Shown piece by piece: positions 36,660 through 48,505 of a DNA stretch of 64,000 bases (position 1 is the stretch's first letter; each line of letters opens with the position of its first letter). The notes under the pieces were generated by a model that did not search any database, had not been told where the DNA came from, and was given only the letters and a program-made list of their open reading frames with translations. The stretch is taken from NCBI RefSeq assembly GCF_002994745.2, contig NC_037091.1, positions 28,216,289 to 28,280,288 on the forward strand, written 5' to 3'. This DNA is from Rosa chinensis. Lineage: Eukaryota; Streptophyta; Magnoliopsida; Rosales; Rosaceae. The translations under genes were made by a program, and so were the position numbers.

Positions 36660-39383
36660 TGGTACGTGCAAAAGCAATCGCCAATTTAAACCCTGAAAAT
36701 GTCGAGCGTTAGTATAGGATAAGCAGGGATCGTTCTAAACCGGGGATTGAGGGTGCTAACATGTGAGAAATAAATCAAAGAAAGAATATACAAATTTTTA
36801 CGAAAATTATAAGAACATTTACAAGTTATACGAAAATTAGAATTTACAAGTTACAAGCATGCATAAAATTAGAATCAAAAGTTATAGAGCAAGCATACAT
36901 ACATAGCACACGAAATTAGAAGACAAGAATGAGAAATCAATGTAAACAAACATATATATACTCACACAATTCGAAAGGAAGAAAGAATTTGAGTTAGAAA
37001 AGGTTTTGGAAATCCTACTCCTATTTATACACAATTTACAAGTCCATATCACATTGGGAATCCATATACAACAAGGATTTAGATTACTTAATTAATAAGA
37101 AAACAAATTATTGACTAAGTCAAACACAAAATACTAAGTCAAAACTAACTCTAACAACTTTTCCTAAAAATTAGGAGCAAATCCCTAAAATTAAGGAAGA
37201 TATCCCTAAAAACAAGGAGACCCTAACAAACTCATAACAAACTCCTAAAAACACTAAAACTAAAACAAACACATATTTACTATTCACGGACTCACTATTC
37301 ACGAAATTAAAAACATTTATTTTTTTTTATTTTATTTTTATTTAACTAGGTTAACATGCTATCTAAAAATCTAAGTTAATTTTATTTATTTACACAAACA
37401 AGAAAACATAAAGATAGGGGGGTTTTTAAAGATTGAAGAACATAAAATTTCGAAAACATTAAAAGATTAAAAACAAGAAAACATTTTATTTACATAGGTG
37501 GGAAAAGAAGAATCTTTGAAGAACAATTTTTCAAGAACTAATCAAGAACAACATATTCATGCATCCCTTAATCTTATTAATTACCATGGAACATCATCAA
37601 CCAAGAAACAAAGATCAACGCAACCAATGTCCCTTATTTTACTTCCCTTTACTTAGTCAATTAAGCAACGCACTTAATCCAACATATTTCAAACGCAGGT
37701 ATCACACAATCAACGCAACTCATGATCTCATGCATTCGAATCATTAAGAACAGGTGAAAGTTTGGTCAATGAACATGCAAATCCAAGTACTCAACGCAAG
37801 TCAATTCATCACATGCATAATCTGATTTCGACCTTTGTCCAAAGCCTTTACTACTTAAGTGAATTAGGGTTACAACGCATAAACCTAATTACTAGCTCCA
37901 ATTGCATGCAATCACTCTAAGTTTCGAACCAAAGAACAAGAACATGCAAAAGTTTTCCATAAAACAAAATCAGATCATCATTCCATGAAATCGGCAATTA
38001 ACAAGAATCAAACATACACAAACACATCAAACATTGAAAAGACTATCCAAATCGCATCCAAAAATCAGAAAGTTAACTCATGGTTTCGGTTTTACACAAA
38101 GAAAAACAAAAACAGAATTTCTATCTAACAAGTTACAAAACCGAGAAGAAAACATGATGAAGATGGTAAGAACAACCCTTAGACACGTCCCAAGGTCCAA
38201 CGCAGATCCAAGGCGGCGGCACAAAGTGAAGATCACGGCAAAGATGGAGGATGGCACGGCTAGAACTTGCAAGATGCGAAAACCTGAAACTCAAGAGCAA
38301 ACCGGTGAGAAACGAAATTGTGGAGAATAATGTGTCAACCCTGAACGTCTAATACACAAGGTATATATAGTAGAACGTCTCAAGGCACTCCCAATTCGTT
38401 TCTACTTGGTTTCTCTTAGTTCGTGTTGATTTAGGACTTCTTTCTCTCAAAACAGATTTCCGGCAGGATTGACCTCAGTCCACTAAAACGGCCATAACTT
38501 TCTCTAGAAAATAGCTATTGATGAGCTGTAAAAAGCTCTGGAAACTAGACATCCGTAGCTTTCCAACCATATAAAGATCATAATTTTCTGAGCTCTGAGC
38601 GATTTTTGACACTCCGTTGAAGTTGACTGATCTGCACAGGCAGATTTCCGAATCTGTATTGGTTTCGACTTTTGAGGCACAAGATGAGTCCAATTCGGTT
38701 TTCCTTTGCATCACATGCCACTCACATGTCTTTCACGCCTATTCTGAAGTAGAAACGTCAAGAACTCCCTAGAACCTTCAAGAATCTCACGGCAATTCCA
38801 ATCCAAACTCAACAAGAAGTCCAAATTCCACATTGCTTTGAAATCCGAATTCCTTGTTGCTTTCTCTTCCATGTGCACGGCATATGATCTTCTTGAGACT
38901 TCTAGATGCTTCTTGTACATTCCATAGCTCTCCTAGTATGAGTAGAACTCCATATGCAAGTAGGTTTCCTAGTTGAATACTGCTTCCTTTTCCGAGATGC
39001 TTCCACACTCTTCCGGAACCTTCTTGAGTAATCCTTATCCAACAGGGACTCCTTATCACACTAGGATTCCATATTTGAGTAGAATTGGGTTTCCCTGTCC
39101 AAGTAGAACTTCTAATTTCCGCGACTTAAGAGTTTGAATCCAAGTCAGCTTCTGATTCCTACTCCAACTAGGATTCCTTTTCCTAGTCAAACTGGGAGAA
39201 CTTCCATTTCTTCATTTCTCTTCATTTCTGCGCCACTTGTGCCTTCCTTAGCCACTTTTGGACTTTGAGACTCCATTTTCACCTGAAAAACACTAACTAA
39301 GTTAAATTGATCAAGATAAAGGAAATAACTTAGCAAAATATAGGGTTTAATCATTATTAACGTCGCATTTTATGCTCCTATCA
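36660..39383 (-). mobile_element. Element E 3' LTR
   Basis: 2724 bp; minus-strand termini TGATAGGAGCATAAAATGCG and TACCA. A TATA box (minus strand CTATATATACC) is at about 38361-38371. The repeated frames in it, for example at 38034-38330, are present unchanged in the other LTR at 49879-50175 because the LTRs are almost identical; they are not separate genes. Confidence 0.95.
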
Positions 39384-39400
39384 AATTCCCCCACACTTAG
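39384..39400 (-). other. Element E polypurine tract
   Basis: Minus strand CTAAGTGTGGGGGAATT immediately before the LTR start. It is the expected plus-strand primer for reverse transcription and is shared with families C and D. Confidence 0.9.
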
Positions 39401-41918
39401 CTTTTGCTAGTCCCTTAGCAAAATCAACATAACAAATCAAAAAGACTAAGACACAAAACAAAGAAACTACGAAAATAAACTAAGTATAGAAAACGAAAAA
39501 AACACAAGGACACAAAGACTCAAAAACGTAAAAACACTTTAACAAAAATCAAGATAAAAACGTCACAAACTAAGACTCCAACGTTGACACACGCAATGAC
39601 ATCTAAGCCCTTTAACATATTGTCTCAGAAATCTCTTACTTTCAAGTCACCAAGATTAGCACTTAACCAAGCATCACATCTTCAAGATATTCAGGAGCTA
39701 ATTACAAAATATAATCCACATATAAGCATGTAAGACTTGGGGGTAAACAATGGTGATGGGTGTAGCTCAACACATTTCAAACAAGTCATGATTCAAACCT
39801 CACATGGATATATCACTCTTTCTTCTCTCAGATTCAAGGCTCATGCTTAAAAGCTTATCACTCAAGTATATGTGAAAGATAAACAAGTGTATCACATATG
39901 TATAAGAAACGAAAGCACATTATATATTTTTTTCTTTTAAAGATCTCATGAAAGATATCAACTACTTGCACAGATGAACCCAAGCCATAAGTTCAACAGT
40001 CATAACTCATCTCCACAGATCAAAGGCTGTCCCATCTTAAGGATCAAAGAGGTCTTACAATTTAAGGTTGTAATGGGGCCAAGGCTAAAGGTTTAAAGAA
40101 ACGAAGGGATAGGGAAATCACAAAGTATCCTAAAAACCTAGTAGAGCACTCGTTGATGTAGAGAGACCAAATTTCGAATCCACCATGTATTGCAAAACGT
40201 CAAGTATCCTCCAAAGCTTAATAAAAGGGCCAAGTGCCATCATGTTGGGCCCAAGCTTCATTCTAACCTTCTTTTGAACAAGTGAATTGGACAAAGACCA
40301 AATTTTTCAACAATGGGCCTTCAATTCCAAGCAAACTCCAAATTCACCAAGTATAGGGGACTAAAATCCATAAACATATACAATACTTCATATTTTTTCT
40401 TTAAAATTGCCGAAATATTCTTTCTCTTTTTTTTTTTACGATTTCATTATCTCTTTTTTTTTTCTTTCGGCAATTACATACAATATTTACTTATGGACAA
40501 GTCTACCCCCACACTTGAACTTCTTCATGTCTTCAAAATTCATCCTTGACGCCAAAACTCCAAGCAAAGTCTCAAAAATATGCTCCACTAAGTCTTTAGA
40601 ACAAAGGGTAAGGATATAACTATACTAGGGTTAAGGGTTAAGGAATTTTGAAGGTGATGAAAGAAAAGGCTCAATGTAGGCTCAAAAATGGTTAAACTAG
40701 GGGAGTCCCACGACGGGCACAAATAGGGACACAGGCTATATTTGGCTATGGTGGTATAATCCTAAGTAAGTACCTTTATCCTTTCCAGAATCAGGGCCAT
40801 ATATTGATCATAAATGTCTCAACAAGCATAACAGTGAATTCTAGCATTCTCTAGTCCATCAAACTTAATCTATGGCAAGTAATCAATCAAGATGAAAGAA
40901 TAATGAGATCAACAAAATCATCGCCAAGAAAATAAGAGTATAATCATTTTTCATTAATCACTCACAAAGAAAGGGCACATGGCTCAAATTCTCACAAGGG
41001 TTATCATGAATCATAACTTATCTTTCACATGTTCATATTCAGTACCAAAGTTACGCATGCACCATATCTACTACACATTCATATGCTTTTCATAAATCAT
41101 AATTAACCAAAGAATATCATCAAACATTATCTCAATCTTGTGATCCTCTTTTAGCCTTAATTTCAGAGATATAAGCTCATCCTAGACAGTTAAAAGGGCA
41201 TCCTAAGACTCGATCACACAACAAGACAAAACAACCATGTAAATGACGCACAAACAAGACTAAAACGTTTTGGACTTAGGGTTATTTCCCTTCTCCTTTC
41301 GGTAACTCCTTTGGAACATGACCAGGTGAAGAGAGGAATGATTTTGGCGGAGCTCAGCTCACTTGATTGACAGGGGACGAGACCCTTTGTCAGCACTTCT
41401 CATATCCAAACTGAACCTTAGATATCACATCCCATTGGATGCGCCTACGATGAAGAAGATATTTACCCAAAAATCATTTTGACTCTAACAATAAACAACA
41501 AAACAATAACACAAGTATAAAAATCGAAACATGGAGCACAAAACCTAAAACAAAAATTAACGCAAAATTTTTTTATTTTCTGATTTTTCCGATTTTTTAT
41601 TTTGTTTTCTTTTTATAACCACACAACTAGCTCCTAAAAACAAAGTGAAACGTTATACCCTTCCCCCACACTTAAATCATGCATTGTCCTCAATGTATAA
41701 ACAAGTATAAAGCATACAAAACATCAATCAAGCATGGCATAAGAGTTAACGCAAAGAGACCTAAAAACAAAGCAAAATTTCACGAAAATAAAGAGAAAGG
41801 GAGGAGTTCAAGAAAGCAAATCTGCGTTGATGGCTCCTCCACAGCTACGGATGAAATGGGTTGCCTCCCATGCAGCGCTTAATGTTTAAAGTCTTTCAGC
41901 CTAGACTTGCACCTTCAT
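39401..41918 (-). other. Element E 3' non-coding region between pol and LTR
   Basis: About 2.5 kb without a frame above 80 codons. Two extra polypurine-like boxes lie at 40502-40515 (plus strand CTACCCCCACACTTGAA) and 41664-41694 (plus strand CCCCCACACTTAAATCATGC, followed by ATTGTCCTCAATG). The box GATGGCTCCTCCACAGCT with GGTTGCCTCCCATGCAGC lies at about 41829-41880, just after the gag-pol stop. The position is where other Athila elements keep an env-like gene, but I see no trace of one. Confidence 0.75.
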
Positions 41919-44900
41919 TTAGTCCTCTGGTTGTGGCGCATCTTGGAGGGGTACATCCTCCACATTGTGCTCCACAAACGCCTCATAGTAAGGTTTAAGA
42001 CGATGTCCATTCACCTTGAAATCACTTCCAGTTGCAGGGCTCCTTATCTGTATAGCACCATGAGGAAAAACTTTAGTAACAATAAAAGGACCAACCCATC
42101 TAGAACGCAACTTACCAGGAAAAAGTCTCAATCGAGAATGAAATAAAAGAACTTTTTGCCCAACTACAAAGGTCTTTCCACGAATCATCTTATCATGAAA
42201 AGCCTTTGTCTTTTCCTTGTAAATCCGCGCACTATCATAAGCCTCATTTCGAATTTCCTCAAGCTCATTTAGTTGCAACTTCCTATGAAGGCCAGCCTCG
42301 TCCAAGTCCATGTTGAATGTCTTAACTGCCCACCATGCTCGATGCTCCAACTCCACAGGTAAATGGCATGGTTTCCCATACACCAAACGAAAGGGTGACA
42401 TTCCTATTGGCGTTTTGTAAGCTGTCCTATACGCCCATAATGCATCATCCAAACGTTGACTCCAATCCTTCCTAGAGGGCCCCACGGTTTTCTCAAGTAT
42501 CCTCTTGATCTCCCTATTTGAAACTTCTGCTTGTCCACTTGTTTGAGGATGATAAGGCGTTGAAACCTTATGTGTCACATGATACTTCCTAAGCAAAGCC
42601 TCAATGGTCTTGTTGCAAAAGTGAGAACCTCCATCACTAATGATAGCTCTAGGCATGCCAAACCTATTCAAGATGTTAGATTTTATAAACTCTGCAACAA
42701 CCTTAGAATCATTAGTCCTGGTGGCTTTCGCTTCCACCCACTTAGAAACATAATCAACAGCCAAGAGAATATAAAGAAAACCATTAGATGAAGGAAAAGG
42801 TCCCATAAAATCAATGCCCCAAATATCAAAAATTTCGACAACTATAATAGAATTCAAAGGCATTTGATCTTTAGTTCCTAAATTACCGGTTCTTTGGCAT
42901 CTATCACATGTCATACAAAATTCATATGCATCTTTAAACAAAGTAGGCCAATAAAAACCCGATTCCAACACCTTCCTAGCAGTTCTATCAGAGCCAAAGT
43001 GACCACCACATTGTCTAGAATGGCAAAACTCAAGTATAGCTTTTTGTTCATTATTAGGCACACATCTCCTTATTAATTTATCAGAACCATATTTCCACAA
43101 GTAAGGATCATCCCAAACATATTGTCTAGCTAAAAACTTAAGTCTAGCACGTTGAGCACTTTGCATATGACTAGGAAACGTTTTAGACACCAAATAATTT
43201 ACAATATCTGCATACCAAGGCTCACTTACCTGGATTCCGAAGAGTTGTTCATCCGGAAACATCTCCACTAAGGGTATGGCGTCCTCTTCACTCACTAGCC
43301 TACTCAAGTGGTCTGCCACAACGTTGTCAGAGCCCTTCTTATCCTTGATCTCCACATCAAACTCTTGAAGCAAGAGTATCCAACGAATTAGCCTAGGTTT
43401 TGCCTCCTTTTTTGACATCAGGTACCTTAAAGCTGCATGATCAGAGTAAACAATAACTTTAGTACCCAATAAATATGAACGAAATTTTTCTAAGGCAAAA
43501 ACAACAGCTAAAAGTTCTTTTTCAGTTGTAGAGTAATTGAGTTGAGCATCATTAAGGGTTCTAGAAGCATAGTAGATGGCATAAGGCTTCTTGTCCCTCC
43601 TTTGGCCTAATACGGCCCCAATAGCATAATCTGAGGCGTCACACATGATCTCAAAGGGAAGAGACCAATCTGGTGGAAGCATGATGGGCGCAGATGTTAG
43701 AAGTTCCTTCAATGTGTTGAACGCAGCCTTGCAATCCTCTTTGAACTCAAACGCCACATCCTTTTGGAGAAGACGACATAATGGCCTAGAAATCTTGGAG
43801 AAGTCCTTGATGAAGCGTCTGTAGAAACCTGCATGTCCAAGAAAAGAGCGGACCTCCCTCACACTTGTGGGGTATGGTAAGTACTTAACAAGATCTACTT
43901 TAGCCTTATCAACTTCTATTCCATGTTTTGAAACAATATGCCCTAAGACTATCCCTTGATTCACCATAAAGTGACATTTTTCCCAATTAAGCACAAGATT
44001 AGTCTCTTCACAACGCCTAAGTATTAATTCTAAGTTGTTTAAGCAATCATCAAAGTCTTTACCAAAAACTGAAAAGTCATCCATAAACACTTCAATAATT
44101 TTCTCAATAAAATCAGAAAAAATACTTACCATGCATCTTTGAAACGTACCTGGAGCATTGCAAAGTCCAAAAGGCATTCTTCTGTAGGCAAACGTCCCAA
44201 AGGGGCATGTGAAGGTGGTCTTCTCTTGATCCTCATTAGCAATGGCGATTTGGTTGTAACCAGAATACCCATCCAGAAAGCAATAGAACTCGTGGCCAGC
44301 CAACCTCTCAAGCATCTGATCAATGAATGGCAAAGGGAAGTGATCCTTCCTAGTAGTGGCGTTTAGCTTCCTATAGTCTATGCAAACTCGATGTCCAGTC
44401 ACAGTTCTCTGAGGCACTAACTCATTCTCTGCATTCTTCACAACAGTTATCCCAGACTTCTTTGGTACAACTTGAACTGGTGAAACCCACTTAGAATCTG
44501 AGATGGGGTAGATGACGCCACAATCAAGTAGCTTGATGACTTCCTTCTTTACAACCTCCATCATAGGTGGGTTCAAACGTCTTTGAGCCTCCCTAGTTGG
44601 CTTGGCTCCTTCCTCAAGCAAAATCCTATGGACACAAGTGGTAGGGCTAATTCCCTTGATATCTGCTAAAGTCCAACCAATTGCAGTCTTGTGCCTTTTA
44701 AGCATCTCCACTAACCTGTCCTCTTGATTTAACGTTAATGATGAAGAGATGATGACAGGTAACGTCTCCTTTTCCCCCAAATAGACATACTTCAAATGAT
44801 TCGGTAATTGCTTAAGCTCTAAGGTGGGTGCCTGAATCACTGAAGGCAGAGGTTTATTAGTAGAGATGGGGAGTGAAAAAGAAGGAGATGACCTACCACC

Positions 44901-47522
44901 AAAGGACATTGCCTCAAGGGAAGCAACGTTTTCAAGGTGGATGGTATCATAGAACTTCGTGAGATCTTCCTTAGGTATGGTGGCGCCATCTTCCATGAAA
45001 CCAACACCACTTGCAATGGTTGAGACCATAGTATCCTCCTCCATTATTTCCATGAATTTCTGCGCAAGATCATCAAGTATATCAATAGAAAAACATGATT
45101 GAAAGTCACTTAATGGATACCTCATGGCTTCGAAAATGTTGAAACCAACAACTTCTCCGTCAAATTCCATTGACAAGGTGCCAGAATACACATCAATTTT
45201 GGTCCTAGCCGTCCTCATGAAGGGACGACCTAGTAAAAGTGGCGTTGACTTGGGAGAGGGCTCCTCCATCTCTAGGACGTAAAAATCAGCTGGGAAGATT
45301 AGCTCACCCACCTGCACAAGTACATCCTCAACTAACCCCTTAGGGTATGCATTAGATCGATCTGCCAATTGAATAATAACATTATCATGTTTAAGTTCAC
45401 CTAGACCTAGAGATGCATAAACAGAATATGGCATAACATTTATAGAAGCACCTAAGTCTAGCATGGCATTTTCGAATCTAGTGGTTCCAATAACACAAGG
45501 GATAGAAAAACTCCCTGGATCCTTACACTTTTCAGGCATTTTGCGTTGAAGCACAGCTGAGACATTCTCACTTACCTTCACCACTTCTTTCTCACGGTTT
45601 TGTCTCCTTGTGGTGCAAAGTTCCTTCAAAAATTTTGCATACTTAGGAATTTGCTTTATGGCCTCAAGGAGAGGTATGTTGATTTGCACTTTCTTGAAGG
45701 TTTCCAAGATGGCCTTTTCGGCCTCATCCTTCTTGGACTTAGCATATCTGCTTGGGAAAGGCAAAGGAGAAGAAGATGGATTAGTAATAACCGAATTGAA
45801 AGAGTTAGAAACTTGTCCTTTAGGTTTCGGTTCTGCAGTAGGAGGTGTCACATGAGCCTTAGACGTTGCAGGGTCATCCTCCTCCTCTAAAATGGACGTT
45901 GAGATCTTTTTGGGAGGCGTGGGAGGATCTACAAGGGTCTTACCACTCCTTGTAGTGACGACTTTGGCTTGCTCAAAGTGAGGATTTGGGATGGTACCAC
46001 TTGGTAGCTTACCTTGCTCATGAAACTTACCCATAAACTCCACAACTTGACTCATTTGCTTCTTCATCTCATTCACATCCGTAGATATAGCATTGATTTG
46101 ATTCCCATGATGAGTTTGACCTGCAATTAAAGCTTGAGTAGACTTGGTTAGAGTTCGGATCAATTCATCATTAGAAGAAGAAGAAGAAGCATTTGAATTA
46201 TAATTTGAATTGAAAGGAGTAGGGTTAGGAGGTTGAGGCTTTTGATAAAAGCCTTGAGGACGTGGTTGGAAGCCTTGAGGTGCACTTTGAACGTTCTCAT
46301 TGTCCTTCCAACGAAAATTAGGGTGATCCCTCCATCCAGGATTGTAAGTATTCGAGTAAGGATCATTCCTAGGACGTTGGTACCCTTGTTGGAAACCTAT
46401 GGCGTTAACACCTTCCTGTCCTCCACTTTCCATGAGTTGAGGGCATTGATCAGACACATGCCCTTGCATAGAACAAACTCCACACACCATGACTTGACCA
46501 TGTGATCCCTGGGACACAAGAGAAGTAAGTTTGTTAATTTTATCCTCCAATTGAGCTAAAGTACTTACCTCATGGACCCTTTCACGTGTGGTGGTGGATT
46601 TGGGCCTAGAGCTTCCATATTGTTGTTGATTCAAGGCCCTATTCTCAATTAGAACCATTCCAGCCGCAGGTTCCTTATCAACAAACGATCCACCAGAAGC
46701 TGCATCTAGCATGTCTCTTTCCAAGTTGGTGAGCCCATCATAAAAACAAGTGAGCAAGGTCTCATCCTTCATGCCATGTTGAGGGCATTGAGTGGTGAGA
46801 GACTTGAACCTTTCATAGTAATCTGCATAGGACTCATCTTGCCCTTGTTGAATTCCACTTATCTTTTTCCTTAACATGATGATGCGAGATGTAGGAAAAT
46901 ACTTCTCAAGAAACGCCTTCATCATATCAGCCCAAGATGTAATCCGTCCACTTGGCAACTCATAAAGCCATTGCTTTGCCTTGTCAGCCAACGAAAATGG
47001 GAAGGCTTTTAACTTCAAAATATGCTCATCAGCTCCTTGAGGCTTCATGCTAGTGCAGATGAACTGAAACTCCATCAAGTGGTTATTGGGATCTTCCATA
47101 GAGAGTCCATGGAACGTAGGAAGACGATGAAGCAACCCAGACTTCAACTCAAAATCAGCTGTTAATCCCTCAGCTGCAGTAGGGTAGGTTATGCAAGTTG
47201 GGACGCCACCAGGTGGGATGACGGATGTAGAAAGTTGCCTTATGGTGAGAGCCATTGGTGGTGGTGGTGGTGGAACGACTAAAAGTGCACGAGGTGATGG
47301 AGGTGGCGTTTGGTGTGGTGATGGAACAACTGAAGTGTCAGAAGCTTCTGATCCTCCCTCTACTCTATTCCCTTCACTATCTAAGTGAAGCTCACGAAAT
47401 TGAAGTGGAGTGGCAACTTGGACGTCAAAGAGATCCGAGTTTTTCTTAAGCTTTTCAATTCGTGCTTGAATGACGTGGAGGGGCGTTTTGGTGTACTTGG
47501 GTGGTTCAGACGATCCAGACAT
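41919..47522 (-). CDS. Gag-Pol polyprotein, Athila-type Ty3/gypsy
   Basis: A single 1867-codon frame without stops. It should yield capsid protein and the enzymes that copy and insert the element. Domains in order: proline-rich N-terminus (residues 60-95); retrotransposon gag domain (about 130-290); one CCHC zinc knuckle [14 protein letters not shown] (about 344-358); aspartic protease with [10 protein letters not shown] (about 685-694; D-L-G in place of the common D-S/T-G); reverse transcriptase with [10 protein letters not shown] (about 1080) and catalytic FMDD (about 1144-1147); RNase H starting near [14 protein letters not shown] (about 1291); integrase with an HHCC zinc region (H at about 1499 to CMTCDRC near 1540), then GIDFMGPF (about 1570), SDGGSHF (about 1630) and the glutamate in [11 protein letters not shown] (about 1665). 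No chromodomain is seen. Gag and Pol are fused in frame, so cleavage by the protease must separate them. The ATG at 47522 is the first in frame and follows a 960-nt leader. All catalytic residues I can check are present, so it may be active. Confidence 0.97.
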   Translation of the reverse strand: MSGSSEPPKYTKTPLHVIQARIEKLKKNSDLFDVQVATPLQFRELHLDSEGNRVEGGSEASDTSVVPSPHQTPPPSPRALLVVPPPPPPMALTIRQLSTSVIPPGGVPTCITYPTAAEGLTADFELKSGLLHRLPTFHGLSMEDPNNHLMEFQFICTSMKPQGADEHILKLKAFPFSLADKAKQWLYELPSGRITSWADMMKAFLEKYFPTSRIIMLRKKISGIQQGQDESYADYYERFKSLTTQCPQHGMKDETLLTCFYDGLTNLERDMLDAASGGSFVDKEPAAGMVLIENRALNQQQYGSSRPKSTTTRERVHEVSTLAQLEDKINKLTSLVSQGSHGQVMVCGVCSMQGHVSDQCPQLMESGGQEGVNAIGFQQGYQRPRNDPYSNTYNPGWRDHPNFRWKDNENVQSAPQGFQPRPQGFYQKPQPPNPTPFNSNYNSNASSSSSNDELIRTLTKSTQALIAGQTHHGNQINAISTDVNEMKKQMSQVVEFMGKFHEQGKLPSGTIPNPHFEQAKVVTTRSGKTLVDPPTPPKKISTSILEEEDDPATSKAHVTPPTAEPKPKGQVSNSFNSVITNPSSSPLPFPSRYAKSKKDEAEKAILETFKKVQINIPLLEAIKQIPKYAKFLKELCTTRRQNREKEVVKVSENVSAVLQRKMPEKCKDPGSFSIPCVIGTTRFENAMLDLGASINVMPYSVYASLGLGELKHDNVIIQLADRSNAYPKGLVEDVLVQVGELIFPADFYVLEMEEPSPKSTPLLLGRPFMRTARTKIDVYSGTLSMEFDGEVVGFNIFEAMRYPLSDFQSCFSIDILDDLAQKFMEIMEEDTMVSTIASGVGFMEDGATIPKEDLTKFYDTIHLENVASLEAMSFGGRSSPSFSLPISTNKPLPSVIQAPTLELKQLPNHLKYVYLGEKETLPVIISSSLTLNQEDRLVEMLKRHKTAIGWTLADIKGISPTTCVHRILLEEGAKPTREAQRRLNPPMMEVVKKEVIKLLDCGVIYPISDSKWVSPVQVVPKKSGITVVKNAENELVPQRTVTGHRVCIDYRKLNATTRKDHFPLPFIDQMLERLAGHEFYCFLDGYSGYNQIAIANEDQEKTTFTCPFGTFAYRRMPFGLCNAPGTFQRCMVSIFSDFIEKIIEVFMDDFSVFGKDFDDCLNNLELILRRCEETNLVLNWEKCHFMVNQGIVLGHIVSKHGIEVDKAKVDLVKYLPYPTSVREVRSFLGHAGFYRRFIKDFSKISRPLCRLLQKDVAFEFKEDCKAAFNTLKELLTSAPIMLPPDWSLPFEIMCDASDYAIGAVLGQRRDKKPYAIYYASRTLNDAQLNYSTTEKELLAVVFALEKFRSYLLGTKVIVYSDHAALRYLMSKKEAKPRLIRWILLLQEFDVEIKDKKGSDNVVADHLSRLVSEEDAIPLVEMFPDEQLFGIQVSEPWYADIVNYLVSKTFPSHMQSAQRARLKFLARQYVWDDPYLWKYGSDKLIRRCVPNNEQKAILEFCHSRQCGGHFGSDRTARKVLESGFYWPTLFKDAYEFCMTCDRCQRTGNLGTKDQMPLNSIIVVEIFDIWGIDFMGPFPSSNGFLYILLAVDYVSKWVEAKATRTNDSKVVAEFIKSNILNRFGMPRAIISDGGSHFCNKTIEALLRKYHVTHKVSTPYHPQTSGQAEVSNREIKRILEKTVGPSRKDWSQRLDDALWAYRTAYKTPIGMSPFRLVYGKPCHLPVELEHRAWWAVKTFNMDLDEAGLHRKLQLNELEEIRNEAYDSARIYKEKTKAFHDKMIRGKTFVVGQKVLLFHSRLRLFPGKLRSRWVGPFIVTKVFPHGAIQIRSPATGSDFKVNGHRLKPYYEAFVEHNVEDVPLQDAPQPED

Positions 47523-48482
47523 TCATTGATCTGTAGTAGAACAAAAGAATAATGTTAGTAAGGTATAAACATGACGTGGACCAAGGTACACACACTAAAA
47601 CGTCACATATATACAAGTATACACATGGTCAACGAAAATTTATAGTGGTTAGTTACAGTCTTCTACAACTTTCGAAGTAATCAACTTAAATAAGTAGTTG
47701 TTAAGTCAAGGTTTAGACGTGCGGCCCAAAGATTCTAATGTTAATACAAGTCTCCCCCCCTTTATCTTTTGGTAACTCTTTTGGCACAGAGCCAGGTAGT
47801 AGAGGAACGATTTTGGCGGAGCTACTCCCACATAGTGGTTTTGGCCCTCTTGTAAGCACTTCTCGTATCCAATCAACCTAGACACCCTGTGTTACTAAGG
47901 TGCGCCGCAGAGATAAAAGGAGTTGCTTGACAAGTATTAATAAAAGAACTCTCACCTATTCCGTTATGACTCACATCCTTCTTACCAAAGCCAATTCTTT
48001 CGAAAATTGTCTAAGTGTATGACTTCAATAAGACATAATGAACCATTGTTTTGGACGTGCGGCCCAAGTCCTTGCCTCCACACATACTTCTTCTCAAATC
48101 CTTTGGGCAACCTTACTGAAATGGCCAGTGCGGGGGAGGACGAACACGAGAGGTAGAAACCATTTTGGCACAAGCTACTCCCACATAGTGGTTTAGGCTC
48201 GTTTGATTGCACTTCTGGATTCAAAACCCATCATGGACGTTGTCCCCTTCCTAGTCACCATTTCACATAGGCTATACTTACTTAGATAAGAAAAGGCCTA
48301 AGTGTAAGACATTTTTCAAGTGTTAATAAAAGCCGCCCTCAACCTTAAAAGACCTGAATCAGGTGCTAATAAGGGGTTAAGGCTAATATCAACAAACGAG
48401 ACTTCACCTATTCCATAATAGTTCAAAATCCCTTACCAAAATCATACCTTAGTGGCGTTTTCATCACATGAAGACTTTTCAA
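47523..48482 (-). other. Element E 5' leader, untranslated
   Basis: 960 nt between primer site and gag ATG. It holds blocks shared with C1 and D leaders: CTACTCCCACATAGTGG occurs twice (about 47822 and 48175), and GCCGCCCTCAACCTTAAAAG is at about 48331. The sharing between elements with otherwise different LTRs suggests a packaging, dimerisation or translation role, which is inference. Confidence 0.7.
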
Positions 48483-48500
48483 TCCCCGGCAACGGCGCCA
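48483..48500 (-). other. Element E tRNA-Asp primer-binding site
   Basis: Minus strand TGGCGCCGTTGCCGGGGA, a perfect 18-nt match to the complement of the tRNA-Asp 3' end, 5 nt inside the 5' LTR. Confidence 0.95.
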
Positions 48501-48505
48501 AAAAT

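Noticed and set aside
38034..38330. 98-codon frame, repeated at 49879-50175
   Set aside because: It is present twice because it lies in both LTRs of element E. It has no recognisable domain, and gag-pol transcription runs on the other strand.
39401..41918. Possible env-like gene of the Athila element
   Set aside because: The position fits, but no frame above about 80 codons, signal peptide or membrane segment is convincing.
45600..45890. 96-codon plus-strand frame
   Set aside because: It is antisense to the intact gag-pol frame and is a shadow of its codon pattern.
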